Shown piece by piece: positions 9,601 through 18,031 of a stretch of DNA of 64,000 nt. How positions within the stretch are numbered: position 1 is the stretch's first letter; each line of letters starts with the position of its first letter. Under the pieces are notes generated by a model. The model worked only from the letters and a program-made list of their open reading frames with translations. It had not been told where the DNA came from and did not search any database. Source of the DNA: Periweissella fabalis (lineage in GTDB: Bacteria; Bacillota; Bacilli; Lactobacillales; Lactobacillaceae); the NCBI RefSeq assembly GCF_012396505.1, contig NZ_JAAXPN010000002.1, positions 62,001 to 126,000 of the forward strand. The letters are read 5' to 3'. The position numbers and the translations under genes are program-made.

Positions 9601-12600
9601 TTTAGTGAAGTTACCAATCCGATTGTTGGGCATTACAAGATTTTTAGTAATGATGCGCCCAATAGTGATTTGACTGCGGTTACTAAGCAAAGTGTCACGG
9701 CTGATAGTGCTGATTTGAATTTTACCGTGTTATACACAAAAGATTTCCAATCAAGTTACACCCAAGCGATTAAACCAATTAACGAAACGATTCACTATAT
9801 AAATCAAAATGGGACTGAAATTAGTCAAAAAGTGGCTAAGCAAGTCCGGTTTGTAACGATTATGAATGCCAATGATGGCACCGCCAAGACGTATTATTCA
9901 ACAACGGCGACCACCGCCGATGTTAATGCTGATGGGGTGCCTGATTTAACGCAATGGACCGAAGCCGGGGCCTTTGATTTTGCGGCCGTACTCAATCCTG
10001 ATATTACGGGTTACCAAGTTATTAGCAACAGTGATAGCCAAGGTGACTTGACCAAAGTTGCCCAACAAACCGTGCTCGTCAACGGAACTGATTTGAACTT
10101 TACGGTGGTCTATGCGCCGGCTTATACACAAACGACGAAGACGATTAATGAAACCGTCAATTATGTCGACCAAAATGGTAAAGTAATTCATGCCCAAGCC
10201 CAACCAACTGCGGTAACCTTTTTAACCGTAACCGATCCGACTGATAGCACTAAGACGCAAACGTATTATTCATTAACGCAAACGAGTGCGACGTTGGATA
10301 ATAATGGGGTGCCAAGTGGCGATTGGACGCTTGGTTCGCAACATACCTTTGATGCAATTGCTAACCCAACCCTTGATGGCTATCAAGTTGTTAGCAACGA
10401 TGCGCCGAATAGTGATTTGACAACGGTGGCTCACCAAAATGTGACGCCAACTAATGATAATCTGAACTACACGGTGGTGTATGCACCGGTTTATACGACT
10501 AAAGTGACCACAATTAATGAAACGATTAATTATGTTGACCGTAAAGGTAATGTGGTCGCCACGCAAAAGCATGCCACCCCAATTAACTTTGTAACGGTCA
10601 CTAATCCCGTTGATGGGATCACGAAGACGTACTATTCAACGACAACCGCTTTATTTACGTTAGATGCCAATGGGGCACCGCAAGGAAGTGATTGGACCCT
10701 TGGCAACCAGGCTGATTTTGCGGCCGTAACTAATCCAACCGTTACGAACTATCAAGTAATTAGTACCGATGCTAAAAATAGTGATTTAACGCACGTGGGA
10801 ACCCAAACTGTGCAAGCTGGGGATGCTGATTTAACGTTAACTGTCGTCTATGCGCCCGCCTATACGCAAACGCCAAAGACATTACATGAAACGATTAATT
10901 ATATCGATGAAGCGGGGAAAGTGCTCGCTCCCGCTAAGCAAGGTACGCCGATTAACTTTATTACTGTTACGAGTCCGTTTGATGGTAGTACAAAGACGTA
11001 CTATTCAACGACTGCCACCACGGCTGAATTAGATGATAACGGCGTACCAATGGGGAATGCTTGGACCTTAGGTACGAAAGAAGATTTTGCCGCCGTTACT
11101 AATCCAGCGATTAATGGGTACCGCGTAATCAGCAATGATGCGCCCAATAGTGATTTGAAGCATGTGGCGGTGCAAACAGTGGATGTTAAAGATACCGATT
11201 TAACCTTTAATGTGGTTTATCAGGCCAACTACACGACGGCTGTTAATACGGTGACGGAAACGATTAACTATGTTGATCAACACGGGGAAGCACTGGTCAA
11301 AGATTATGTTGCCACGCCAATTACGTTCTTAGTAGTGACCAGTCCGTTTGATGGCTCAACCAAGACGTATATTTCAACGACCACAACCAAGTTCAAATTG
11401 GATACAAATGGCGTGCCCCAAATGGCTGATTGGCAATTAGCGGATAATCCGCAGTTTGATGCGATTGTTAATCCGCAATTTAATGGCTACAAAGTGCTCA
11501 GCAATGATGCTCCGAATAGTGATTTAAGCCAAGTTAGCGCCCAAAAGGTCACCCCTGATAGCGGTAATTTGAACTTCACGGTCATCTATGCTCCCGATAC
11601 GAATGCGCCATACCAAGTGGCCACGAAAACGGTCCGTGAAACGATTGAATATGTCGATCAAAATGGGAATACTTTAGCACCGAAATACCAAAGCTTACCA
11701 ATTACTTTTATGACCGTTACGAATGTGGCTGACGGTACTAAGACGGTTTATGCTACGGAAACGGCGACGTCAACGTTACTCGATCCAGATGGTAAGCCGC
11801 TAGATAAAGATTGGCAAGTTGCGGAGCAGGCACAATATGAGGCGGTCGTTAACCCAACGATTATCGGCTACCATGTGCTTAGCAATTCGGCGCCTGATAG
11901 TGATTTGACCCAGGTGGCGGCCCAAGTCGTGACGTCAACAAGTGATGATTTGAACTTCCGGGTTGTCTATGCCCCAGATGAACAACCAGTCGCTTATCAA
12001 GCAACGCTAAAAACCGTTCATCAAACCATTCACTATGTTGACCAACAAGGGAATAAACTCGCCGATGCCTATCATGGCCCCGCAATTAATTTCTTAACGG
12101 TCACTAATAGTAAAAATGATAGTAAACAAATTTACACATCACGCACCGCGACCGCAACGACTTTAACGGCTAATGGCATACCGGTTGATAGCGGTTGGCA
12201 ATTAGCTAATTCGGCTGATTTTGATGCCGTTACTCACCCACAAATCAAAGCCTTTAAGGTTATTAAAACAACGGCCAGTGAAAATGATTTACAACGGATT
12301 ACAGCAAAAACGGTCACTCCAGCTAATGATGATTTAGACTACACGGTCGTTTATGCCCCAGCTTACACAGCTACAACCAAGACGATTACCGAAACGGTAC
12401 ACTATGTTGATACCGAGGGAACCGTGTTGGCAACGCCGGTTACTAACACGCCGGTCCACTTCTTGACGGTGACAAACCCCACGACGGGCCAAGATCAAGT
12501 GTACGTATCACGGACCTTAGCAACGGCCATGCTTGGTGAAAATGGCGTGCCAACTGGTGATTGGCAACGGGCATCGCAAGCTGACTTTAGTGCTTTGGCC

Positions 12601-13764
12601 CACCTTAAGATTCCAGGTTATGTTGTTGATCACGTAAGTGCACCGAATAGTGATTTTCAACAAATTGGCACGCAAACCGTCACTCCAATGAGTGATAATT
12701 TGGACTTTACGGTCGTTTATCGTGCCGGCTACACGTATGTTGTCAATCCGTTGAATGAAACGATTCACTATGTTGATCAAAAAGGTAAGCAATTGGCCCC
12801 AACTTACGGGGCACCCCAAATTAATGTCGTTGTCGTGACCAGTCCATTTGGCGGGGTTACTCGGACCTTTGTGGCCTTTGGCGATCACTACAACGTGACC
12901 TTAAATGGGCATGGCTTACCAATTGGGGATGGCTGGCAAGAAGTCAATGGGGCAACCTTTGATGCGGTCATCCATCCGCAAGTTAAGGGCTACAAAGTCA
13001 TTAGCAATGATGCCCCAGGTGGTGATTTACGCCAAGTGGGTAGTCAAAAAGTTGATATCAATAGTGAGTCAATGAGCTTCACGGTCGTTTATGCCCCAGC
13101 TTACACCGCCACAACTAAGACGATCACCGAAACGATTAAGTACGTTGACCAACACGGTCGTCAAGTTGCACAGTCATACCAAGGCCCCGCAATTACATTC
13201 TTAACGGTAACTAATCCTGTTGATGGCAGTGTCAAAATCTACGTGGCACAAGCGGCTAAGTCAATTGCCTTGAATGCAGATGGCACGCCAGTTGATCGCG
13301 CTTGGGTCTTAGCTAATAGTAAGGCGTTTGCCGCTGTGACTAATCCGCAAGTTAAGGGTTACCAAGTTATTAGTAATAATGCACCGGCAAGTAGTTTAAG
13401 CCAAGTTGGGCAACAATTAGTTACCCGTGCAAGTAATAACCTCAACTTTACGGTGGTTTATGCCAAGACTAAGACCCCAATCACGCCAGTAATTCCACCA
13501 CATCATGATCCTAATCATCATGTGACGCCAAATTGGCCTGATAAACACGTGACGCCAAAGCATAATGATCCCGATAAAACGACGCCGATTCAAGTGATGC
13601 CCGTGGATCCTCAACACCAAATCAATAATGCTGATAAGCATACCCAAACACTCCCAGCCACAGATGAACAAGCAAGTTCAGCTACAATCTGGGCCGGTGT
13701 TCTTGGTGTGATTACGGCTGGTTTAGGTTTGTTAGGGATTAAGCGCCGGAACCATGGAAAATAA
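6619..13764 (+). CDS. Giant LPxTG-type surface adhesin: lectin-like domain plus 14 tandem modules
   Basis: The start is set at ATG 6619, 7 bases after GGGGG, rather than an in-frame TTG 36 bases upstream; this gives 2381 residues. It begins with a KxYKxGKxW secretion signal (K8, Y10, K11, G13, K14, W16) and a hydrophobic stretch ending near residue 37. A Ser/Ala/Pro/Thr region holds six 13-residue repeats (about residues 78-155). Residues 214-470 resemble a bacterial L-type lectin domain (GGADGIAFALHTG, AFKLDTYHNDYQ). Residues 472-552 look like a MucBP domain, and residues 555-2282 are 14 modules of 117-128 residues resembling Mub B2-type mucin-binding repeats. A His/Pro-rich wall-spanning part, LPATDE (2345-2350), a hydrophobic helix and a KRR tail follow. 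It should be wall-attached and bind glycans. It is monocistronic, with its own terminator. Confidence 0.9.
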   Translation: METKVRFKMYKSGKLWLVAGVAVLGVTVTTNPTQVHGDELTTAATATSSTPVGASGAPQTPISAATSNAAPATSVSGTPSSAAPNSTASVAPSSATPNSTASVAPSSAVPSSTASVAPSSAVPSSTASVAPSSATPNSTASVAPSSAAPSSTATSQAPSSVVAKVTSGAPKTVVKAPNAKPKAAPTKVATPKAQVSYQELVKRFTAVAPKAGAIELTQVNKTNFLDYFKLNGSATYDANTGIVTLTQDIRDQVGNFSLKSKIDLNNDFTLTGSINLGKKTSGAGGADGIAFALHTGSTDDVGNSGGNLGIGGLQNAIAFKLDTYHNDYQNPNIAKPGEQIKPNQSNGFGWANDPADAAKQFGAIVRTENRQIMATDGRYYQRWWAVTDTTLVQGLDASDLNGQFHDYSAHYDSATKMVTIKFTETSGKILTWTTKISSPQDVMAMIVSASTGANTNLQQFKINSFTFNQAATVDVKYVDTKGNPLAKGTVTYPNGPYKNGTYQTTQLNIAGYKFLRLDNGSATGTASIATSGQLGEPGDNGDVIYVYAPDYQAATKTINETIKYVDANGKTLAASVKGTPLTFMKVTNPVDNTVKVYLAKNGVTDQTLKEDGTPVDKNWVLASNADFAAVTNPVIDKYKVISTDAPNSDFTKVALQTVKSSDNDLNFTVVYGPAYTQTSKTVNETINYVNQAGTVIANKTTATPINFVTVTNPLDGTQITYYSTTTTIANLDNGGVPKGDWHVGNQTNFAAVAHPNIANYQVLSTDAPNSDLTQVSAQTVSPTTNDLNYTVVYGPAYQQKINTIHATINYVDLNGQPVADKKVAVPVNFLTVTNQLDGSAVTYYSTTATTATLDKNGVPTGDAWQTGNQFTFDAVTNPQVANYKIISNDGANSDLTQVGTQTVNPNSSDINITVKYAPLFTKTTKTVTETIHYLDKDDRSNVFPANTAKIYFLMVTNPVDGTTQTYYSKANADSALNDYGIPTDGFWNNSATAPFSEVTNPIVGHYKIFSNDAPNSDLTAVTKQSVTADSADLNFTVLYTKDFQSSYTQAIKPINETIHYINQNGTEISQKVAKQVRFVTIMNANDGTAKTYYSTTATTADVNADGVPDLTQWTEAGAFDFAAVLNPDITGYQVISNSDSQGDLTKVAQQTVLVNGTDLNFTVVYAPAYTQTTKTINETVNYVDQNGKVIHAQAQPTAVTFLTVTDPTDSTKTQTYYSLTQTSATLDNNGVPSGDWTLGSQHTFDAIANPTLDGYQVVSNDAPNSDLTTVAHQNVTPTNDNLNYTVVYAPVYTTKVTTINETINYVDRKGNVVATQKHATPINFVTVTNPVDGITKTYYSTTTALFTLDANGAPQGSDWTLGNQADFAAVTNPTVTNYQVISTDAKNSDLTHVGTQTVQAGDADLTLTVVYAPAYTQTPKTLHETINYIDEAGKVLAPAKQGTPINFITVTSPFDGSTKTYYSTTATTAELDDNGVPMGNAWTLGTKEDFAAVTNPAINGYRVISNDAPNSDLKHVAVQTVDVKDTDLTFNVVYQANYTTAVNTVTETINYVDQHGEALVKDYVATPITFLVVTSPFDGSTKTYISTTTTKFKLDTNGVPQMADWQLADNPQFDAIVNPQFNGYKVLSNDAPNSDLSQVSAQKVTPDSGNLNFTVIYAPDTNAPYQVATKTVRETIEYVDQNGNTLAPKYQSLPITFMTVTNVADGTKTVYATETATSTLLDPDGKPLDKDWQVAEQAQYEAVVNPTIIGYHVLSNSAPDSDLTQVAAQVVTSTSDDLNFRVVYAPDEQPVAYQATLKTVHQTIHYVDQQGNKLADAYHGPAINFLTVTNSKNDSKQIYTSRTATATTLTANGIPVDSGWQLANSADFDAVTHPQIKAFKVIKTTASENDLQRITAKTVTPANDDLDYTVVYAPAYTATTKTITETVHYVDTEGTVLATPVTNTPVHFLTVTNPTTGQDQVYVSRTLATAMLGENGVPTGDWQRASQADFSALAHLKIPGYVVDHVSAPNSDFQQIGTQTVTPMSDNLDFTVVYRAGYTYVVNPLNETIHYVDQKGKQLAPTYGAPQINVVVVTSPFGGVTRTFVAFGDHYNVTLNGHGLPIGDGWQEVNGATFDAVIHPQVKGYKVISNDAPGGDLRQVGSQKVDINSESMSFTVVYAPAYTATTKTITETIKYVDQHGRQVAQSYQGPAITFLTVTNPVDGSVKIYVAQAAKSIALNADGTPVDRAWVLANSKAFAAVTNPQVKGYQVISNNAPASSLSQVGQQLVTRASNNLNFTVVYAKTKTPITPVIPPHHDPNHHVTPNWPDKHVTPKHNDPDKTTPIQVMPVDPQHQINNADKHTQTLPATDEQASSATIWAGVLGVITAGLGLLGIKRRNHGK
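6850..7083 (+). repeat. Six tandem 39-bp repeats in the surface protein gene
   Basis: Unit starts fall at 6850, 6889, 6928, 6967, 7006 and 7045. Each encodes APSSAxPxSTASV with few base changes between units, the last diverging at its end. Such near-identical short repeats commonly change copy number by slippage or recombination. Confidence 0.92.
8281..13464 (+). repeat. 14 tandem modules of about 369 bp (about 123 residues each)
   Basis: Units start at 8281, 8653, 9019, 9388, 9769, 10135, 10504, 10873, 11242, 11623, 12007, 12376, 12742 and 13114. Each opens with a motif like KTINETINYVDQNGK, has VTNPVDGxxKTYYSTT in the middle, then GYxVISNDAPNSDL and ends with LNFTVVYAP. DNA identity between units is modest, so the array is old compared with the 39-bp repeats. 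Confidence 0.92.
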
Positions 13765-13808
13765 GTAAATGATGTTACAAATGTTTGTTAGTTTGATATA
13801 AAAAGGCC

Positions 13809-13849
13809 AACCCGTGCGAATGCTAATATTCGGACGGGTTGTTTGTTGT
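13809..13849 (+). terminator. Terminator of the surface protein gene
   Basis: AACCCGTGCGAAT pairs with ATTCGGACGGGTT with one mismatch over a 6-base loop, followed by a T-rich tail. Confidence 0.8.
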
Positions 13850-13922
13850 TAAGTAGGTAAGCCGAACTTTTGTTGGATAAATTATAATTTTTATTCGGCG
13901 ACAATCATTAATGAGCCATAAT

Positions 13923-13933
13923 TTTGGTATAAT
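13923..13933 (+). promoter_or_regulatory. Promoter of the folate operon (extended -10)
   Basis: TTTTGGTATAAT has a perfect -10 at 13928-13933 preceded by TGG, the extended -10 form. No good -35 is seen 17 bases upstream. It lies 45 bases before folB. Confidence 0.6.
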
Positions 13934-13977
13934 CTAGAGTTATAAACTAAAAATGAAAAACCATGGAGGGTACACAA

Positions 13978-14343
13978 ATGGGTGCTATTCGAATTCATAA
14001 TTTACGATTTCATACTTTTAACGGGGTCCTTCCGGAAGAACGCAAAAATGGCCAACAAATTGCCATTGACGTTGAATTGGATTACCCAATTGAAACGGCC
14101 GTGCACAACGATGATTTAAGTACAACGATTAGTTACGCTGATGTCCGCGCTGATATTGATAAATTTGTGCACACACATGCATATCAATTAATCGAATCAT
14201 TGGCTAATGAACTATTGGCAACGTTACTCCACAATTATCCAACGGCGCCGCGCATTACGTTGAAGATTCGCAAGTTCAGCGTCCCAATGCCGGGGATTTT
14301 TGATGATGTTGAGATTGAAGTGTCAGGTACGCAAAATGACTGA
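13978..14343 (+). CDS. folB: Dihydroneopterin aldolase
   Basis: This enzyme of 121 residues converts 7,8-dihydroneopterin to 6-hydroxymethyl-7,8-dihydropterin plus glycolaldehyde in folate synthesis. The start IRIHNLRFHTFNGVLPEER and the later segment IESLANELLATLL are typical of FolB. GGAGGG at 13965-13970 sits 7 bases before ATG 13978; the earlier ATG at 13963 lies in the ribosome site itself and is rejected. It is the first gene of the folate operon and its last bases overlap folK. Confidence 0.93.
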   Translation: MGAIRIHNLRFHTFNGVLPEERKNGQQIAIDVELDYPIETAVHNDDLSTTISYADVRADIDKFVHTHAYQLIESLANELLATLLHNYPTAPRITLKIRKFSVPMPGIFDDVEIEVSGTQND

Positions 14344-14839
14344 GCAAGTATATTTAAGTATCGGTGGGAATATCGGCGACCGCGAAGCTAATTTGCGTGC
14401 CGCTGTGACGGAATTACAAGCCCAACCAGGCGTGAATGTGACCGCCGTTTCTGCCATTTATGAAACTGAACCATGGGGGAATCGGGAGCAGGCTAACTTT
14501 AATAATATCGCGGTGGCATTGACGACAACGTTAACGCCGTTGGAATTATTAGCGACGCTGCATGCGGTTGAACAAGCCTTGCATCGCGAACGCCTAGTCC
14601 ATTGGGGCCCCCGTACGATTGATTTAGACATCGCTTATTGGGGTGATTGTGTGATTGATCTGCCTGACTTACAAGTTCCTCATCCCCATGCAGCAGAACG
14701 CAATTTTGTCTTATTACCAGTCCAAGAAATTGCCCAAGATGATCCCGCTGTGTTAACGCAAGTTCAAGCGGCTTTAGCCGAAAATAAAGATACTAGTTGG
14801 ATTAATAAAGTAGGAGAGTTAGTTCTTAACAATGATTGA
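14336..14839 (+). CDS. folK: 2-amino-4-hydroxy-6-hydroxymethyldihydropteridine pyrophosphokinase
   Basis: HPPK transfers pyrophosphate from ATP to 6-hydroxymethyldihydropterin, the step after FolB. The 167-residue protein, counted from ATG 14336, begins TEQVYLSIGGNIGDREANL, has YETEPWGNREQANF (substrate loop) and WGPRTIDLDIAYWG with the two metal-binding aspartates. The longer frame reaching back to 14300 lies inside folB and lacks a ribosome site. The start overlaps the folB stop by 8 bases, and the end overlaps folE by 8 bases, indicating tight translational coupling. Confidence 0.93.
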   Translation: MTEQVYLSIGGNIGDREANLRAAVTELQAQPGVNVTAVSAIYETEPWGNREQANFNNIAVALTTTLTPLELLATLHAVEQALHRERLVHWGPRTIDLDIAYWGDCVIDLPDLQVPHPHAAERNFVLLPVQEIAQDDPAVLTQVQAALAENKDTSWINKVGELVLNND

Positions 14840-15401
14840 TACAAAAAGCCAAGAAAAGATACAAATAGCCGTTAAAATGATTTTAGAAGCGATTGGTGAA
14901 GACCCCGAGCGCGAAGGAATTCAAGAAACCCCGGCACGGGTTGCCAAGATGTATAGTGAAGTTTTTTCATCAGTTACCGCACCCGAATTTGATAATTACA
15001 AAGTTTTTCCAGTTGATGAAACAACGGAAATGGTTTTATTAAAAGACATTCCATTTTACTCAATGTGCGAACACCACTTATTACCATTCTATGGCATGGT
15101 CAATGTGGCTTACGTGCCCGGCGATAATAACGTGATTGGTTTGAGTAAGATTCCACGCTTAGTTGAATATTGTGCAAAACGGCCCAATGTTCAAGAACGC
15201 ATGACGGTTAATATCGCCCAAGAATTAACGCGGATTTTAGCGCCCAAAGGTGTTGCTGTATCAATTGCAGCCCGCCACATGTGTGTTGAAATGCGAGGAA
15301 TTCAAAAGCCAGGTGTAATGACAGAAACTAGTTATTACTTAGGTTCATTTAAGGAAGATAAGGAATTAAAACGCGAATTTTTACAGCGGACAACTAAATA
15401 A
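14832..15401 (+). CDS. folE: GTP cyclohydrolase I
   Basis: This 189-residue enzyme opens the pathway by converting GTP to 7,8-dihydroneopterin triphosphate. The zinc and catalytic residues are visible in SMCEHHLLPFYG and in ARHMCVEMRG, and the N-terminal helix contains DPEREGIQETPARVAKMY. GGAGAG precedes the ATG by 12 bases, inside folK. Its presence in the same transcript as folB, folK and folP gives nearly the whole pterin branch in one operon. Confidence 0.95.
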   Translation: MIDTKSQEKIQIAVKMILEAIGEDPEREGIQETPARVAKMYSEVFSSVTAPEFDNYKVFPVDETTEMVLLKDIPFYSMCEHHLLPFYGMVNVAYVPGDNNVIGLSKIPRLVEYCAKRPNVQERMTVNIAQELTRILAPKGVAVSIAARHMCVEMRGIQKPGVMTETSYYLGSFKEDKELKREFLQRTTK

Positions 15402-15416
15402 CAGTAGGGGCATGCG

Positions 15417-16013
15417 ATGACAAAATGGTTAATTGCCTCAAATAATTCGTTTAAAACGGCCGATTTACAAGCATGTTTGGCGCTTGCGGGCATTGAAGCA
15501 GTGGGCTATACGACGCAATATCCAGCCGTGACTTTTCCGGCAGAAGGGACCGCAAGTTATGCAGTCAACGCGCAAGTCAAAGCCGAATTCTTGGCGAATC
15601 TGTTACACCAACCGGTCATTGCGGATGATAGTGGCTTAGAATTGGCGGCCTTACAAAATGAGCTGGGCGTGACGACACAGCGGGATTTAGCAGGTAGTTC
15701 CTTGAGCACCAATGCCGCAGTGTTAGCTCGGCTCGATGATTTGCCAGCTGATCAACGTGGCGCCCAGATGGTTACGTTGTTAGCCGCTGCTCGACCTAAC
15801 CATGCGACCATTATTAGTTCTGGCACGGTGACAGGCCAAATTGTGATGACACCTCGCGGGCAGCAATCCGGGGGCTTTGATAAAATTTTTCAACCAACTG
15901 GCCAAGCGGTAACACTAGCGGAAATGCCAGCATCAAAGCGCTTACCGTTAACGCATCGCGGGCAAGCGGCTTTAGCTTTACGACAAAAATTATTGATGGA
16001 GAATGATAGATAA
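15417..16013 (+). CDS. Non-canonical purine NTP pyrophosphatase (RdgB/HAM1 family) of the folate cluster
   Basis: The 198-residue protein starts TKWLIASNNSFKTADLQ and has VIADDSGLELAAL, the HAM1/RdgB active-site motifs that bind the triphosphate of ITP, XTP or related nucleotides. In lactic acid bacterial folate clusters a gene of this type (called xtp3 in some species) occupies the same place and has been suggested to remove pyrophosphate from dihydroneopterin triphosphate, filling the missing step. That role is inferred from context here. Spacing to folE is 15 bases and folP starts directly at its end. Confidence 0.85.
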   Translation: MTKWLIASNNSFKTADLQACLALAGIEAVGYTTQYPAVTFPAEGTASYAVNAQVKAEFLANLLHQPVIADDSGLELAALQNELGVTTQRDLAGSSLSTNAAVLARLDDLPADQRGAQMVTLLAAARPNHATIISSGTVTGQIVMTPRGQQSGGFDKIFQPTGQAVTLAEMPASKRLPLTHRGQAALALRQKLLMENDR

Positions 16014-17156
16014 ATGACAAGCGTACGTGATATTACGGCATCATTAGCACAAGAAAATGATTTTACTAGTCAATCTTTGTTACAAATAGTTGAAAAACAA
16101 CGCTTAATTGCGTTGGAGTTTACTGATATTGATGCTGAGCTTCTTACTAAGTTAGCTCATCGAGTAGCGCAACTAGATGGCACGTGGTTAGCTGAGGCAG
16201 CTAGTGCCAAGGTCTTGTTGACGCTACCGGGGTTACGACTTTTGGCAGATAATTGGGATATGTGGTTTGGTGTTGATCCGCTCATCACGCAACAATTAGC
16301 GGCAATTAATGAGCAATTTGCACTAATTTGGCAAGTTAAAAATAAGCGGTTTGATTTAAGTCAAAAAGCAATGATTTATGCGATTATGAATATTACGCCG
16401 GATTCATTTTTTGATGGTGGTAAGTATCAGACAGAAGCTGCAGTCCTTGAGCATGTTGCTGAAATGATTGCCGCTGGGGCTGATGTAATTGAAGTTAATG
16501 GCCAAACCACACGGCCGGGCTTTGTGGAAGTTAGTCCAGAAGTTGAAATTAACCGCACGATTCCATACATTAAAGCAATTCGCGCAGAGTATCCAGATAT
16601 TATAATTGCGATTGATACGTACAAGTTACCAGTGATGCAAGCAGCCATTGAAGCAGGTGTCGATATTATTAATGATGTCAATAGTTTTGAAGATGATCCA
16701 GCCAAGTTAGCCTTGCTGGGCCAAAGTGATGTTGGCTTATTAACAATGCTAAATGCACGCACTAAAGACATTACGGAATTAACCCCGGAAATGTATGCGG
16801 CGTTTGCTGATAATTTAAAATTGTTGACGAATGCTGGGATTGCCAAAGAACGTATTGCTTTGGATCAAGGAATTGGCTATTCAAAAGTCCCTCATGGGGT
16901 GCAAGATTATGGCATGATGCTTAATGTGGATGCATTTAATGACTTTCAACGGCCAATGATGATTGCGATTTCACGTAAGGGTTACCTTGGTAATTTGTTA
17001 GGGCTAGCCAAAGAAGATCGATTACCAATGACACTAGTGGCTGAAGCATTGATGTACGTTCGTGGTGGCCGCATTTTGCGTGTTCACGATGTTGAAGAAA
17101 CTCGTCAATTACTTACTTTACTAGAAACAATTGAAAGCGGCTATTGGTTAGGTTAG
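16014..17156 (+). CDS. folP: Dihydropteroate synthase
   Basis: This enzyme joins pABA to the pterin pyrophosphate to make dihydropteroate and is the sulfonamide target. The catalytic core begins near residue 122 with YAIMNITPDSFFDGGKY, followed by EVNGQTTRPGF, DIINDVNSFE and a C-terminal ISRKGYLGNLLG. With 380 residues it is about 100 longer than E. coli FolP; the extra part is an N-terminal extension also known in lactobacilli. The ATG abuts the stop codon of the preceding gene. I see no folC or pABA gene in this operon. Confidence 0.93.
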   Translation: MTSVRDITASLAQENDFTSQSLLQIVEKQRLIALEFTDIDAELLTKLAHRVAQLDGTWLAEAASAKVLLTLPGLRLLADNWDMWFGVDPLITQQLAAINEQFALIWQVKNKRFDLSQKAMIYAIMNITPDSFFDGGKYQTEAAVLEHVAEMIAAGADVIEVNGQTTRPGFVEVSPEVEINRTIPYIKAIRAEYPDIIIAIDTYKLPVMQAAIEAGVDIINDVNSFEDDPAKLALLGQSDVGLLTMLNARTKDITELTPEMYAAFADNLKLLTNAGIAKERIALDQGIGYSKVPHGVQDYGMMLNVDAFNDFQRPMMIAISRKGYLGNLLGLAKEDRLPMTLVAEALMYVRGGRILRVHDVEETRQLLTLLETIESGYWLG

Positions 17157-17238
17157 TTTGCAAACGCAATTATTTTTTGAGGCAGTGGTAAAATAAACCC
17201 ATAACGGACGACGGTAAATCCGATAGGGGGCTTATTTT

Positions 17239-17991
17239 ATGAAAAAGTTACAAACAGATAGTGGCGAAGTTGAAGGTGAGCAGCGACGGGGATGGTGGTA
17301 TACACAATTATTTGGTGCTTGGAAACCTTTTGAAATTTGTTATACAATCGCGTTAGTCTTACTACAAATATTAGCGTATCTGTGGATTCCTAGTTCGATA
17401 ATGGGAATCGCATCTGGTATCTTTGGTGTTTTATGCTTAGTTTACGGGATGAAGGGGCGGAATGTAACTTTTGTCTTTGGAGTTTTACAATACATTGCAA
17501 TGGGGTATATTGCGATCACCACACACGCCTATGGTTCATTTGCAATTGATGTTTTATATGTGATTTCACAGCCAATCGGATGGTATTTTTGGATTATTAA
17601 TCATAAAATTCGCGCATTTACACCGCAAATGCGCTGGGTAATTATAGCAATTTCGGTTATTTCATGGCTGGTAGGTGGGATATTCTTGGCACATGTTAAT
17701 GGTCAATTACCATATCTTGACTCGGTTAATTTCGTGGTGAGTTTTATCGCTCAGGTTTTATTCATTTTTAGATTTCAAGAAAATTGGATGTTATGGATTG
17801 TTGTGAATGGGGCCGGATTAATTTATTGGGCAATTTTGGCATATTGGACCTTTAATGGTCAAAGTGGCTTGGGCTCATTAGGAAATAATGTCTCACAAGT
17901 TGCCTTGCAGTTTGCCTTATTATTTAATGCTATCTACGCATATCGTCAATGGGCTAATGGTGCTGAAGTTGTACGACCACGAGTAAAATAG
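17239..17991 (+). CDS. pnuC: PnuC-family nicotinamide riboside (or related vitamin) transporter
   Basis: This 250-residue protein has about seven hydrophobic helices and the PnuC-like WxxxQPxGWYFW element (VISQPIGWYFWIINHK) plus a late NxxxxxYAYRQW segment. PnuC proteins move nicotinamide riboside by facilitated diffusion, driven by intracellular phosphorylation; relatives carry thiamine or riboflavin. No nadR-like kinase is adjacent. AGGGGG lies 8 bases before the ATG. The 82-base leader contains a small hairpin (CGGA 17205-17208 with TCCG 17219-17222) just before the ribosome site. Confidence 0.85.
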   Translation: MKKLQTDSGEVEGEQRRGWWYTQLFGAWKPFEICYTIALVLLQILAYLWIPSSIMGIASGIFGVLCLVYGMKGRNVTFVFGVLQYIAMGYIAITTHAYGSFAIDVLYVISQPIGWYFWIINHKIRAFTPQMRWVIIAISVISWLVGGIFLAHVNGQLPYLDSVNFVVSFIAQVLFIFRFQENWMLWIVVNGAGLIYWAILAYWTFNGQSGLGSLGNNVSQVALQFALLFNAIYAYRQWANGAEVVRPRVK

Positions 17992-18031
17992 AATTATAAA
18001 TTTAGTAGTAATTATTTAGGAGGGGAATAAA

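Noticed and set aside
6723-13671. Several long open frames on the minus strand and a shifted plus frame (6845-7114) inside the surface protein gene
   Set aside because: They repeat with the period of the tandem modules and the 39-bp units, have no ribosome sites and are shadows of the coding repeats.
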